Assembly (NCBI GenBank): GCA_013350335.1
Contig: CM023538.1
Span: 52,248,769 to 52,312,768, forward strand
Reading direction: 5' to 3'
DNA: 64,000 nt
Source: Chimonanthus salicifolius
Lineage: Eukaryota > Streptophyta > Magnoliopsida > Laurales > Calycanthaceae
Numbering within the stretch: the stretch's first letter is position 1; every line of letters starts with the position of its first letter. The notes beneath the pieces were generated by a model, which worked only from the letters and a program-made list of their open reading frames with translations, had not been told where the DNA came from and did no database searches. The translations under genes and the position numbers were made by a program. Shown here piece after piece: positions 1 through 22,604 of the stretch.

Positions 1-821
1 TCTGTAAGGACAATATCGTCAACATACACCACCAAAATCATAACATAGGGAAGACTGTAGATTAATACTGAATGATCTGCCTGACATTAAGAAAAACCAT
101 ATGGCAACAAAGCATTGTTGAACTTATCAAACCAGACTCGTGGAGACTTCTTAAGGCCATTGAGAGCTTTCTTGTGTCTGCAGACATAGTTAGTCTCCCC
201 CTGTTTGACAAACCAAGGAGGGTGGGGCATATACAGTTCGTACTGTAGATCGCCATGTAGAAGGTATTCTTCATATCTAATTGCTGAAGGAGCCAGTCAT
301 GAGTTGTGGCAATGGAAATCAATACTCGAACAAAGGTAATCTTGGCCATAGGTGAAAAACTTTCCTGATAGTCCACCCCATATGTTTGTGTGAAGCCTTT
401 GGCAACCAGATAAGCTTTATATCTTGCAATGGTCCCGTCTGGATTATGCTTCAAGGCGAAGATCCATTTGCACCAAATCAGAGTCTTTTCTAGAGGTAAA
501 GGAACCATTTCCAAGAATCGTTCTTTTCAAGTGCTGCTAATTCCTCTCCCATGGCTGCTTTCTAAGAGGGATCTCGAAGGGCATTGTTATTTCTCTTTGG
601 AATTTAATGTTGTCTAGAGTTGTAAGAAAGCTATGATAGGAAGGAGAAACAACATGATAAGATACAAAATGATCAAGGGGATGACTGGTACAAGTACACT
701 TACCTTTCTGAAGTGCAATGGGAAGATCAGACTTATTAGTGGTGGACGTATCTGGACCAGTGGCAGATGAGTGGTTGATGGCTGCTACAGGTGGAGGCCT
801 GGGCTGCCTATGTTGATACAC
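1..821 (-). pseudogene. copia reverse transcriptase fragment
   Basis: On the - strand this reads as the copia region leading into and through reverse transcriptase. The integrase-RT linker contains CTSHPLDHFVSY and a conserved SPSYHSFLTTLDNI-like stretch (537-821). It is followed by WCKWIFALKHNPDGTIARYK and GFTQTYGVDYQESFSP (62-514). The polymerase motif YVDDIVLT is encoded at about 1-40, so the active-site aspartates are retained. The frame breaks between the two blocks and again near position 240. It is a remnant of a self-replicating element, not a host gene. Confidence 0.9.
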
Positions 822-1249
822 CAGAGTGGGTTTGGTAGTGCTAGAAGGACTAGCATCTATAGGGAGAAGAGGGAGAACATGAGAGGGGAAATAGATGGTA
901 TTAAAAAGTAGAGGACCTTCTAAAAAAAGGTGACATCCATGGACACATGTTTTGCTTGTGAGGGGATCAAGACACTTTTAGCCTTTATGGAAGGGTGAGT
1001 AACCCCAAAAGAACACATCGCACAGTCTGGGGAGAGAGTTTATCACTAGAAAACTGGTGAACAAAGTATACACACCCAAAGACATGTAATGGAAGAATGT
1101 AGACGGTTTTATGTAAGGATATAAGGTCAACAAGGGACTTGTTTTGCAACACTTGGGATGGTATTCTATTGATAAGGTAACAAGAGGTTAATATAGCCTC
1201 TGGCGAATAGGACTATGGGACATGTATGGTAAAAAGAAAAAACAGGCTA

Positions 1250-1833
1250 CCTCAAGTAGGTGACTGTTTTTCGCTCAACACCATTTTGTTGAGGTGTAGA
1301 TTGACAAGAAAGTTGGGATTCGACACCATGGTCTTGCAAAAATTTAACGAAGGAATGGGACAAATATTCCCCTCCAATATCACTATGTGAAGTTTGAATT
1401 TTACAAGCAAATGAGTTTTAGCCCATTGATAAAACATGCGAAAATGATTCAACACCTTAGATTTTTGCTTCATCATATATATCTATGTTATGCTAGAATA
1501 ATCATCAATAAATGTAACAAAATAACGAAAACCAGTGCGAGAAAACAGAAGGAGATTACCAAACATCAGGGTGTATAAGAGAAAATAATGTAGATGCATA
1601 TTTATTGATAGAAGGAGGAAAATTAGGTCTACTATGTTTGCTATATTGGCAATGTTCACACTAAAATGACTGAAAGATAAAGAAGGAACAAGCTTATTCA
1701 AATCAGAGTTTGAAGGATGTCCTAGCTTGACAATACCAAAACCACACATTTGACGAGGAGGTAGAACAAGCTTCAGAGGTGCTAGTCTGTGGATCAAGAA
1801 GGTATAAGCCTCCAACTTCACGACCACTACCAA
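1250..1833 (-). pseudogene. copia integrase fragment
   Basis: The - strand encodes a GAG-pre-integrase remnant containing LGHPS, followed by the start of the integrase core with GFRYFVTFIDDYSS, which holds the first catalytic aspartate region. Downstream (1252-1476) a shifted frame shows a degraded core with FRMFYQWAKT. The zinc-binding HHCC residues are not recoverable. Several frameshifts separate the pieces. The position between protease and RT confirms copia-type order. Confidence 0.8.
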
Positions 1834-2150
1834 TCACCTGCCTCGTGGTCAAGTCCTGGAAGATAATGAGAAGGAAAGAAAGTGATTGAGAAATTCAAAG
1901 TCTTAGTGAGGGCACTAACAAATAACAAATTACAAGATAAATTAGGAACATGCAACACAGAAGAGAGATTCAAGGTTGAAGAGACAAGGATTATCCCTTC
2001 GCCATCAATATTAGTAAATGGTCCATTAGCTAATTTGACTTGACCATAAGAAACAAGGTAAAAAGAAGAGAAAATGTTAGATATACCAGCCATATGGTCT
2101 GTGGGCCGAAATCGATTAACTAAGAATGAAATGAAGCATGGTTTGCAAAT
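1827..2150 (-). pseudogene. copia aspartic protease fragment, active site altered
   Basis: The - strand encodes a retropepsin-like segment ending in SSVLHVPNLSCNLLFVS, a conserved copia stretch just after the protease. The active-site region at about 2090-2120 reads like the usual D-S-G-A-S/T-D-H-M box. The Ser codon has become Phe (D-F-G) and one base is missing just after, shifting frame into T-D-H-M-A-G. Both changes would abolish a working protease in this copy. Confidence 0.75.
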
Positions 2151-2218
2151 GGCTCAGTACCTGATGTGGAGGAGACAACATTGGATACGTTTGAGGATTG
2201 AAGGTGTTGGAGCTGCTG

Positions 2219-3195
2219 CTATAACAATGCAAACTCCTGTCGAGTCACCGGGGCATTGTCATTGGGCGTATCAGAAGGAGTAGCACATGAGGGATAGCTG
2301 TGAGATGAGCTTGCTTGCTGACAATCATGAATCTTGAAGCACGAGTCAACATAATGATTGGTCATCTTACAGTAGGTGCAAAACCAGGTACCTTTCTTCT
2401 GTGGGACCCTGTTGTCACGGAGAGTGTCAGAAGGTGGGTTCTTTCCACGAAGAGAAGGAGCCCCAGTAGGTGTAGGAGGCTCGGAAGTGTGAGCTATCGC
2501 CAAAGCACAGCGTTCAACCGGCATGGAAGGAGGAGCCATAACGAGGCGACGCCGTTCATCTCGAAGCAAGACAGAATAAACCTCATCTAAAGAGGAAAGA
2601 GGGCGTTGCCCAAGAAGTTGAGCCCATATAGGCTCAAAATTAGTGTTGAGCCCGACCAATAACTGAAAGGTCCATCGTCAATTGACATATTGCATATGAA
2701 GAACAATATCTTCAGAATCCTTAAACGTAATGGATTCAAGTTGAGCTAGTTTCAACCAACAAGTTTGCATCCTGGAGTAGTACTGAATGAGAGATAACTC
2801 TCCATGTCGGAGATGAGCAACCTTCTGAGATAGCTCATAAATGCAAGCGTAGTTGTCCCCATCATAGTACAAAGCCTTAACAGTGCCCCAAATTGATTTG
2901 GCGGTCGGAAGAGTATAGATGAGGTATTGGATATGGTCTTCCATTGGAATGAAGAAGCCAAGACTGGATCAAGGAGTTAATTGTGGTCCAAGTTTGATAT
3001 GAAGAATGATTCGTGGCTGGTGCTTTGGCAGTTCCATCTATATAAGATGATTGGCAGTTAGTTAGGAACATCTTCGCAGAATGAAACCATTGAAAGTAGT
3101 TGGTCTCATTTAGCAAGACTGTCGTGATCTTTTCAATCTATGGAGAACCAAAAGAGTCTAGATCGTGAAGAGATGATGCAGAGGATGAAGCCATG
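2219..3195 (-). pseudogene. copia Gag with CCHC zinc knuckle
   Basis: The probable start is the ATG complement at about 3193-3195 (MASSSASSLHDLDSFGSP). It is followed by LNETNYFQW and DGTAKAP (2877-3116), the UBN2-type Gag core (2678-2944, with LPTAKSIWGTVKALY) and a C-terminal part (2219-2659). The knuckle CTYCKMTNHYVDSC fits CX2CX4HX4C exactly. Gag would package element RNA into cytoplasmic particles. At least two frame breaks and an early stop show that the copy is inactive. Confidence 0.85.
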
Positions 3196-3877
3196 TTGGT
3201 ACGGAATTAAACAAATGAAGTAATTACACCTAGTACAACAATGAGAAGAAGCCAGGGGCAGGTAAACAAGCCCAAAAGGAATCCAACAGATCTGTATGCA
3301 GCAACTCAGGAGGAAGACTGAGTCAGACGGAGGGCCCACCAAGCACGAACTGAAGCAGAAACCTTGTGGACTGCAAAATATAGGTGGGCGGCAACACCAC
3401 TGCTAGAAGATCTGATGCATAGGAGTGCAGAAGCAAGCCGATCCAAGCAGAAACTCCAAAAAATAAGGTTCTGGAGCATGACTGTCGCTGGGTCAAGTGG
3501 TGCCCAGAAAAGCAGGCCGAAGGCTGCAAGGTGTGGATCAGAGATTGCAGATGGATAGCCTTGCCAGAAACGACAGGAGTATGTGTGGGTCCCACTGGTA
3601 GTAGCCTCACTGGAGAAAAGGTGGACTGTCGAGAAGATTCATGAGCAGAATGGACTAGCGACTGTGGCACTCCATAGGGAACCTTTGAAGCTGCTTGAAA
3701 AAAACCTTCTAAAACTGAAAAATAGAAGAAGAAGAAGAGGAGGAAGATCCGCTACAGATTTCTGCAGAGAAACTGATCCAAAGACAACACTGGAATCCTG
3801 ACGAGGAATGGTAACTCCAACTAGGAACAGTAAAATGAAAAAAAAAAAAAACTCCTTAAAAGCTCCAGAAATCGTTC

Positions 3878-3889
3878 TGGTTGATACTA
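3878..3889 (-). other. copia primer-binding site (degenerate)
   Basis: On the - strand the sequence TAGTATCAACC sits immediately after the LTR end. It resembles TGGTATCAGAGC, the complement of initiator tRNA-Met used by plant copia elements. The match is partial, in keeping with the age of the element. Confidence 0.6.
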
Positions 3890-4265
3890 TCTAGAATTGA
3901 GTAAAAATGGCTTATTGCCTTTCTCATTGAGAATACATATGTATAGAAATTACATGCATCTTAATGACAAAAGAATCAATCAAAAGTCAAATTACAATAC
4001 CGTGATTAGTGAATCTGACAAAAGATCCAAAAGAATCAATCAAAGTCAAATTACAATCTTGTGATTAGTGTATTTGACAAAGGAATCAATCAAAGGTCAA
4101 ATTACAATCCCGTGCTTAGTGGATCTGACAAAGGAATCTATCAAAAGTCAAATTACAATCCAGTGATTAGTGGACCAAACGTGTGTCCCACATGGTCAAC
4201 TGGGTACTGTAGTGGGTCCCACAATAGGAGGAATATAGAAACTAGTGGAATCTGTTGTTAGTCAT
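3890..4265 (-). repeat. copia 5' LTR
   Basis: The segment lies directly outside the primer-binding site. It contains an A/T-rich LTR-like end around 3890-3970 and a block of tandem repeats. The outer boundary is judged from where LINE coding similarity begins, near 4265. The partner LTR is outside the window, so the length of about 375 bp is provisional. Confidence 0.6.
3973..4175. repeat. 50-60 bp minisatellite inside copia LTR
   Basis: Four imperfect copies of a unit beginning GAATCAATCAAAAGTC and containing ATTACAAT..GTGATTAGTG start at 3973, 4033, 4083 and 4134. The spacing is 60, 50 and 51 bp. The array is internal to the LTR. Confidence 0.85.
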
Positions 4266-4985
4266 ACAGCAGATGGCAAGGATCAGAGAATTTGGATAGG
4301 AGATTCCTCAGGACAACTTTTAGTTTATGGGAATCTTAAGGGTGGCCACTGTCTCGAACTTAGGTCATAAACCTCCACGCTCTTTGGCATGGAATAACAA
4401 GGGCCTTACTAAGGGAGGAGGAGAGTGGTTGGTGTCTCATTCTGGCAATGGTTTTGTGGTCAGTCTGGAAGGAAAAGAATCAGAGGATTTTTTATGTAAA
4501 AGTCTCGAAGGTGGGGGAGGTGTTGGAGGGAGAAAAGTGGAGTTTGTTTAGTTGGTTAATACTGCATAAGGATTTCGAAGAATTTTCTATCTCCAATTTC
4601 TTCAATTTAGTGGGAAGGTTGTATGAGAGGGAGGAACAGTGGTAAAGAGTTTTTAAGGAGGCTTGGATAAAAAACCACCTTTCGGCTCCTTTAAATTCAA
4701 TATGGGCATGTTGTAAGAGGTAATCTGGGACTGGCAGGTACATGAGGGGTTGCCCATAATGATAAAGGCGAAAACACTCTTTTTTTCTCACTGTGGGTAG
4801 GAACAACCATGGAATTAGAAGGGCTCTTTTGCTTTGGCAAAGCCATTGTATGGGGAATCTGATCATTGAGGGGAACTCTAGGAATAGTATAGCATAGGCA
4901 AATGGTAGGAAGAAGCCCCCGTGGAGGCTGATTCATATAGTGAGGGATATTGCAGGTATTTTTGGGAACTCTTAGATTCTAATCC
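4265..4985 (+). pseudogene. LINE ORF2 C-terminal fragment (zf-RVT plus RNase H)
   Basis: The + strand shows a shortened zf-RVT region (DGKDQRIWIGDSSGQ near 4270). The conserved motif VLWSVWKEKNQRIF follows at 4449-4495, then an RNase H remnant ending with LIIEGNSRNSIA and NGRKKPPWRLIHIVRDIAG (4850-4960). This is the 3' end of a plant LINE (RTE/L1-like) polyprotein. Stops interrupt the RNase H part, and the zf-RVT part is too short, implying an internal deletion. Confidence 0.8.
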
Positions 4986-5194
4986 TGTCAGCTTTTATAT
5001 TATCAAAGTTCAATGCCACAGTTAAAATCATGTCAGATTAAAATCTTGTTGTTTGGAACATTAGAGGATCAACCAATAATTTTACGGATTTTGTTGGTGA
5101 AAGTTGGTGTTGATAGATGTGGGGCCTTTATGGAAGTTGTGTAATGGGGTGTAATAGTTTTATCTTTTGATGCTTGTGTTGCCTTTATAGGTAG

Positions 5195-5447
5195 ACATAA
5201 CATCAAATGGAGTTTTGTTATTTAACACTCACTTCTGGAGGCATGCAATTAATTGAATAGCATGCTGTAAGAATGGATTCTAGCTAGTACAACTTGGGAA
5301 CATTCATGGAAAATAATAAGGGTCGAGCTATCTCAAGGAGATGATGATTCTTCCTTCTAGCAACTCCATTCTATTAAGTGTTTGTAGACTGGATGTTTGA
5401 GATTTAATTCCATGTTTCTGAAGATATTGTAAGAATGATCGAAACAA
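5195..5447 (-). pseudogene. copia integrase core fragment
   Basis: The - strand reads FLQYLQKHGIKSQTS, then a decayed NGV-ER-KN-HLL box, then a stretch resembling MNVPK-W-E-LTA-Y-IN and finally NNKTPFDVMST. These follow the copia integrase C-terminal core in order. Frames change several times. It is separate from the element at 1-4265, because that element has its own integrase. Confidence 0.75.
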
Positions 5448-5615
5448 ATGGTCTAGTCACAAATGATCATTGGAACCATCACTTGAGCTTATTGTGATTC
5501 CACATGCTGAAACAAGAGCCTGAAGATGCATGAAACCTAATTTCAGCTTGTGAAAATCTATTAAGTCATTACAACCAGACAATTATTCAAACTATCAATG
5601 GTGAATTAGATTCTA
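5448..5615. repeat. inverted copy of sequence upstream of the first kinase exon
   Basis: The reverse complement of this stretch matches 7911-8081 along nearly its whole length. Shared words include AGAATCTAATTCACCATTGA and TTGTTTCAGCATGTGGAATC. Differences are scattered substitutions and a few small indels. It abuts the copia integrase scrap exactly at its left edge. Confidence 0.85.
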
Positions 5616-5774
5616 TTTTCTCTTTTTTAAGGAGAAGATAGATATTTTTCTTAAAGAAAAAATAATAAGAACATACAATGATGAGCCAGTCCTGTAGAGG
5701 ATATGGGACTATTATTCAACCACAAGTAAAAAAAACTGTACATGGGTATAATGTATAAATATATCAGCATGATG

Positions 5775-6125
5775 ACACATTAAGAAATCATGACCAACTC
5801 CCATGAATTCGTCCAAGTAGCCCATAGAGCCACTTCCAGCCATTGTGCAATGGTTGATATTCTGCTTGATGCACTCAATATGCTGGCAGTAGAGGACATT
5901 TTATCTTCAAAGATGTGCCAGTTGTGTTCATACCAAAGAAACAACCCTATTTGGCCAAAGCTACAAGCTTTGGAAGAGATTGTCCTTCCTTAGATCAAGG
6001 ACCCAAACTCCACCCATCAAGCATCAACCTGAAAGAACAAAAAGACCCAGAAAACTGAGAAAATAGGAACAAAGACCAAATAGGGAAGATGATCTGAGGA
6101 TTCCTTATTACACCCATGAAGAAGA
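5775..6125 (-). pseudogene. LINE zf-RVT fragment
   Basis: On the - strand a decayed zf-RVT domain starts near 6125 (HGCNKESSDHL-like). It ends with LFLWYEHNWHIFEDK followed by AQWLEVALW, the usual C-terminal signature W-x-ERN-x-RIFEDK of plant LINE ORF2. Frames shift in the middle. It is cut on the right by the LTR that begins at 6130. Confidence 0.65.
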
Positions 6126-6129
6126 CAGA

Positions 6130-6340
6130 TGTTAGGGGTGCAAACTTCTAAGATTTTAAGTTATACAAGATGAGGATTTCATTCAAAGAAACCATCAAAC
6201 CGAAAACCTTTAACCTTGGCGTTGTAGAGTTATGTACAGTTTTGGACATTGTGTAGATATGGATATTTGGTATACTAAAGTGTATAGTCCAGCAGATTAC
6301 TATAGGCACTAGAGTTGACTTTCATCTTTTGATTGTATCT

Positions 6341-6383
<43 letters not shown>

Positions 6384-6480
6384 ACTCTTTTGGACAGAAG
6401 TGAAATACAAAAATTCATTTCACTACAATATTCCTCTCTTCTCTCCATTTCTTCATTCTTTTCCCATTTCTCAAACAACA
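6130..6480 (+). repeat. copia 5' LTR, + orientation
   Basis: The 351-bp segment starts TGTTAGGGGTGC and ends CAAACAACA, and is followed without a gap by a copia primer-binding site. It contains a TATA-rich stretch (6345-6376) and a T/C-rich end, as in other plant copia LTRs. Only about 150 bp of internal sequence follows before other repeats take over. No partner LTR is seen. Confidence 0.7.
6345..6376. repeat. (TA)n microsatellite
   Basis: An uninterrupted alternating TA run of about 32 bp inside the copia LTR, where it overlaps the expected TATA-box position. Confidence 0.95.
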
Positions 6481-6492
6481 TGGTATCATGCC
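6481..6492 (+). other. copia primer-binding site
   Basis: TGGTATCATGCC follows the LTR directly. The first eight bases match the initiator tRNA-Met complement TGGTATCA. A short start-like codon context (CGATGGTTTCTG) follows, but no Gag can be read. Confidence 0.7.
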
Positions 6493-6699
6493 AGAACTCG
6501 ATGGTTTCTGATTTTTCTGCTGCAGCACTGGTCTTCAGCGAATTAGTCATGGAAGTTGGTCAAGATTTCTTAATTTGTCATCATGCTGAAATATTTATAC
6601 ACGTAGTGCCGCGTACAGTTTTTTTTTTTTGTGGTTGAGTTATAGTCCCATATTCTCTACAAGTCTGACTGACTCATTCTATTATATATTCTATATTAT

Positions 6700-7870
6700 A
6701 TATTTTTAAATGGTTCATATATAATATTAATAGATAAAATCACCAAGACAGGTGTATTACACTGGAAAAGATGAAAAAGATTACACTGGAAAAGAGACCT
6801 AGACAATGGGCGCTGGAAAAAACAAGGATAAAATAAGAATACTGGCGCAGGAGTGGGGAACATAATCAGGTATGGGAAACAGAAGCTTCGGTAGCCGAGC
6901 TGTCTCGAAAATCGAAAAGCTAAGGGGAACCGAAACTGCGATTGCCAAGAGATACACGAAACTCGAAGTTGTGCCAATGACCGAGTAGGAAGTCCGACCA
7001 TTGACGGAAGAAGGGAGCAGCAAGAACTGCCAATCCGTCAGGGACAGATTCCACACTCGGTAAAGGCCTGGAGATGATGCAGGAGAGGTGCGGCAGGTGC
7101 GGTGAGGTCCAACAGCCTGACGGGACATCAGGGATGACAGGAGCAGCAGGACCCATAGAAGACGCTCTGGTTCTCAGGCAGGCATCAGAGCGGCGTCAAG
7201 ACTTGACCTTCCACAGAAAAACTGGCAGTCCAGAGAATCCAAGACCAAGCAGCAAAATGGAGGCCAGAGGATACACGGAGGATGAGCGCTGCAAGCACAG
7301 GCGGTGGTGGGTCTGCAAAGGCGATGACAGAAATGCCAGTGACAAGAAGAGGCATGATAGACAGGTCCGGATGAAAATAATGGCAGAGAACTACCGGGGC
7401 CTATGACCCTGCTGCACAGGAATGGTAAGAAACACAGACAGTCAAGTAGGTGGCTAAGAAGTCAGGATGTCTTGTTAGGTGGAAGCTGAAAAATGCTTCC
7501 CTGGCGGTCGAGCGGTGGGACTGTCTGTTCCTCCGATCAAGCAGGCAGAGGAAGAAGAAGAAAAAGAAAAGAAAAGGAGATTGGGAGATCTCTGCACGGG
7601 AATGGCACGACGGAGAGAGGTGAGAGGACAACCAGCAGCGCGTCGGGAACGGACGAAGGCTCCCCACCCAAGAGCTGGGTGATGTCAAGCGATGGCAGAG
7701 GCAGGGACAATGGCGAGAGGAAGAAAGGGAGAGAGTGAAAGAGAACATGCGAGCGGGAACAAAACAAAGATAAGGATCTACTGTCCTCCCTCAGAGGGAG
7801 AGGCGGAGGACGAGACAGGTTTAGAAGATACGGTTTTTAGGGTTTTCGCCGCTTGAGAAAGAGAAGATGG
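6700..7870 (-). mobile_element. short LINE-tailed element without reverse transcriptase
   Basis: On the - strand the 3' end reads CTATTAATA..TATATGAACCATTTAAAAA. It closely matches the tail of the LINE piece at 32825. The opposite end is C/T-rich and includes AAAACCCTAAAAACCG, like plant LINE leaders. The 1.2-kb body has open stretches (for example 6799-7128 and 7401-7748) that I cannot match to any known domain, and no RT or endonuclease motif. It is probably a non-autonomous or heavily deleted LINE copy. The exact ends are uncertain. Confidence 0.45.
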
Positions 7871-7910
7871 CTCGCCCATCATTGTATATTCCTCCTTGAA
7901 AACGAGGAAG

Positions 7911-8081
7911 TAGAATCTAATTCACCATTGATAGTTTGTATAATTGTCTGGTTGTAATGGCTTTAATAGATTTTCACCTATCTGAAATTAGGTCTCATGC
8001 ATCTTGAAGCTCTTGTTTCAGCATGTGGAATCACAAGAAGCTTAAGTGACGGTTCCAACGTTCATTTGTCTCTTGACCATA
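7911..8081. repeat. inverted-duplication partner in kinase 5' intron
   Basis: Matches the reverse complement of 5448-5615. It lies just upstream of the first visible kinase exon, whose acceptor is at 8126-8127, so it is probably intronic. The two arms are about 2.3 kb apart and bracket the LTR and LINE-tailed insertions. Confidence 0.85.
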
Positions 8082-8127
8082 GATATTTCCACATTGTGCT
8101 GTTTTTGAACTATTTTATGTAGTGCAG

Positions 8128-20278
<12,151 letters not shown>

Positions 20279-20525
20279 TTTCCAACGCTTTAGATAGCGT
20301 GATGTAGCTCCAAACCAAAAGATTCATATTTTTTGTATCAGTTGAGGAAATGATTCTCTCTTGTTATTATGCCATTGGTTTCTGAGGCTGTTAATTTTTA
20401 TGGTGCTTGAGTTGCAGTTGTTCATACTGATTTTTTTGTATCAGGACTCTGTAAAGTTTTTTGTTGAGTAAAAATCGATTCTTTACCATTCAATGGTATT
20501 TTTTGCTTCTATCATGAATACAAAA
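20279..20525 (+). other. probable kinase 3' UTR
   Basis: T-rich sequence following the stop, with TTTTTTGTAT elements and an ATGAATACAAA stretch near 20513 that could serve in polyadenylation. The end is an estimate. Confidence 0.5.
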
Positions 20526-22604
20526 TATTATACTCTATATACTTGGCAGAATACCCAGTAGATGTTAGTTTTCCTACTCATGAAAATATGCTTATGACAG
20601 TTTGCTTGCAAGCCCTCACCAGTCACCAGTGGATCTATGCTCTACTAATGAAAAGATGAGGGTGAGAGGGCTGCCTATAGAATGCCATTCTTTCACTGAC
20701 CACACAGCTTCATAAAAAGGTCAAAATAAAAGACTGCCATGTTTGAATTGGTTTGTTCCACTCAAAGAAGTTTCCATTTGGAGCAACTTTTCACTAACAC
20801 AACCTGATCAAACCTCCTCTTCTAAATTGGTGTTAAATATTATTCAAATGTCATGATTAGGTTGTGTCTTATCTCATACGAGTATTGAGCAATAATCAAA
20901 TGCCTGCGAGTTTCTGAGGGATGAGTTTGAACTCTCACCCAATACGCAATGTTAGATTCAGTGTCGGGCATGCAATTAAGGTTTAAAAAACTGGTAATTT
21001 GAAGTCAACTTGACTTGGATTTGAACACATTGGAGCCGAGCCTATACCTGTATCAGTCCCAGCAAATGGTTTCCAATTTATTCACGTAGAGTTCGCCAAG
21101 TCTGATAACTGTATCATCTGAGAACTTCTTGTGACATGGTAGTTGTTCTCCAAGTGCATGGTTGAAGAGATCTGTTCTAAAGCTCATTCTGATTTTGTCT
21201 GCAAAGCTAATCAAGTATATAATAACAAGCTTCTGTAATAATCGATATTATAGCTAAGGTTGAAATTCTCTATGCACAACATCGGTGCTTCAACTTTATG
21301 CTCATGTAAAAGATAACATGAGCAGATTCTTTCTGATCTGAGAGACCAACATTCAATAGTTTCAAATACCCATTATGGAAGTTGAAGAGCAGTATTCATG
21401 AAACACAAATGTGTAGTTACTTCAGTAGAAAAATTGGGTTCACCTTTGTTACTTTAGTAGATCTGGAAAAAAAGAAGCGTTACTTCAATACAGCGAAGGC
21501 TGAAATCGACCCTCATATATAGAACACGACTCGATCTGAACTTTTGACTTGGATATATTGATCCGATCTGACCCGCATTTTGAACCTAGTTTAGCCTACT
21601 TTTTACTGGGTCGGATCTGATCGGGTTGGGTTAACTTAAAATCTTTCAACTTAACCCGACTCAAATTCAATGCAGATTTCTCACTTCTCAGCTGACTCGA
21701 TCTGTTGACCGACTTTCACAACCCAACCCACATGATTTTTGGGTCGGGTCATGCGTGTTCGGACCAAAATCCGACCCGAGTTTCACCCCAAAATGCAGCC
21801 TTAACTACAACTACGTTATGCAAGCCCCACCGATACTTACCTCTAGAGTCAAAGTAGTGATGATGACTCTAGGTTTATGGATGAAGCTGAACTCTTGTTG
21901 CCTCAAAATTATCTTTCAGAATCAAAGATTGAGAAGAAGAAATAGGTAAGGTAACTGATCCAATATGAGTAATGCAAAGAGGACTATTATCGGCAGTACG
22001 AAGAATTTGGTTACTTTTAACTTCTTGGATTGAATCAAGAGCAGCTTTTGAAAATAGAGATGAAAGATAGGGTTTTATAGAGAAAGACAAGTTACGACAC
22101 CCCACTAGATTAGGTGGTTTTCTTCAATTTGTCTGAAGAATTTACTACCAAATGTTTGTGGGACAAGTTGAAAAATCTATGAAAAGAAGTCTTTGATCGA
22201 TATGATCTTTTTATAAAGAACTTTTCAACTTAAAAGATGAAAGAAAGAATTTTTTTTTTTTTGCAAGAACACTTAATCGAGTTCAATACTTTGATCAGTA
22301 GACTAGCAACAATCAAGATGAAAATTGATAAAAAGGAAACCTTTTCGCTTTGTTTTACGTCAAAATCATATAATATCTTAATCACTGAGTATTAGGAAGA
22401 ACATGGATTCACATTTTATGTATGTGACTTTGTGTCTTTTAACTATTATCAATAAAAATATTTATTCACTAATTTTTATTATGATATTAGAAAACCAAAT
22501 TCTTACTGGTACGAAGAATCCAATCCATGGAAAGTGATTTTCCTCACGGACAGGGGTCTCGTTTTAAATGTGCTTCTTCTCCTTCGCATCTCTTTTTATT
22601 TTTT
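20526..22604. other. intergenic region between kinase and PPR
   Basis: No gene recognised. The stretch 21530-21790 is rich in ACCCGAC/GGGTCGGG words resembling those in the hAT element at 44905, but no ends or target duplication could be defined. The 5' region of the PPR frame begins about 22440, and a poly(T) tract lies near 22250. Confidence 0.6.

Larger units (their letters stand above)
1..4265 (-). mobile_element. Ty1/copia retrotransposon, decayed, truncated by window edge
   Basis: Read on the - strand, the order from right to left is LTR (from about 4265 to 3890), primer-binding site, leader of about 680 bp, Gag, protease, integrase and reverse transcriptase. This is the diagnostic Ty1/copia order, with IN before RT. 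The RNase H domain and 3' LTR would lie left of position 1. Every coding block carries stops and frameshifts, so the copy is dead. Family assignment within copia is not attempted. Confidence 0.9.

Noticed and set aside
7401..7767. Overlapping open frames on both strands (up to 115 codons) rich in Ser, Leu and Arg
   Set aside because: They come from a C/T-rich, purine/pyrimidine-skewed stretch at the 5' end of a LINE-tailed element. No domain is seen and several frames overlap.
20526..22500. A second DNA transposon at 21530-21790 based on GGGTCGGG words
   Set aside because: No terminal inverted repeats or target duplication could be identified.
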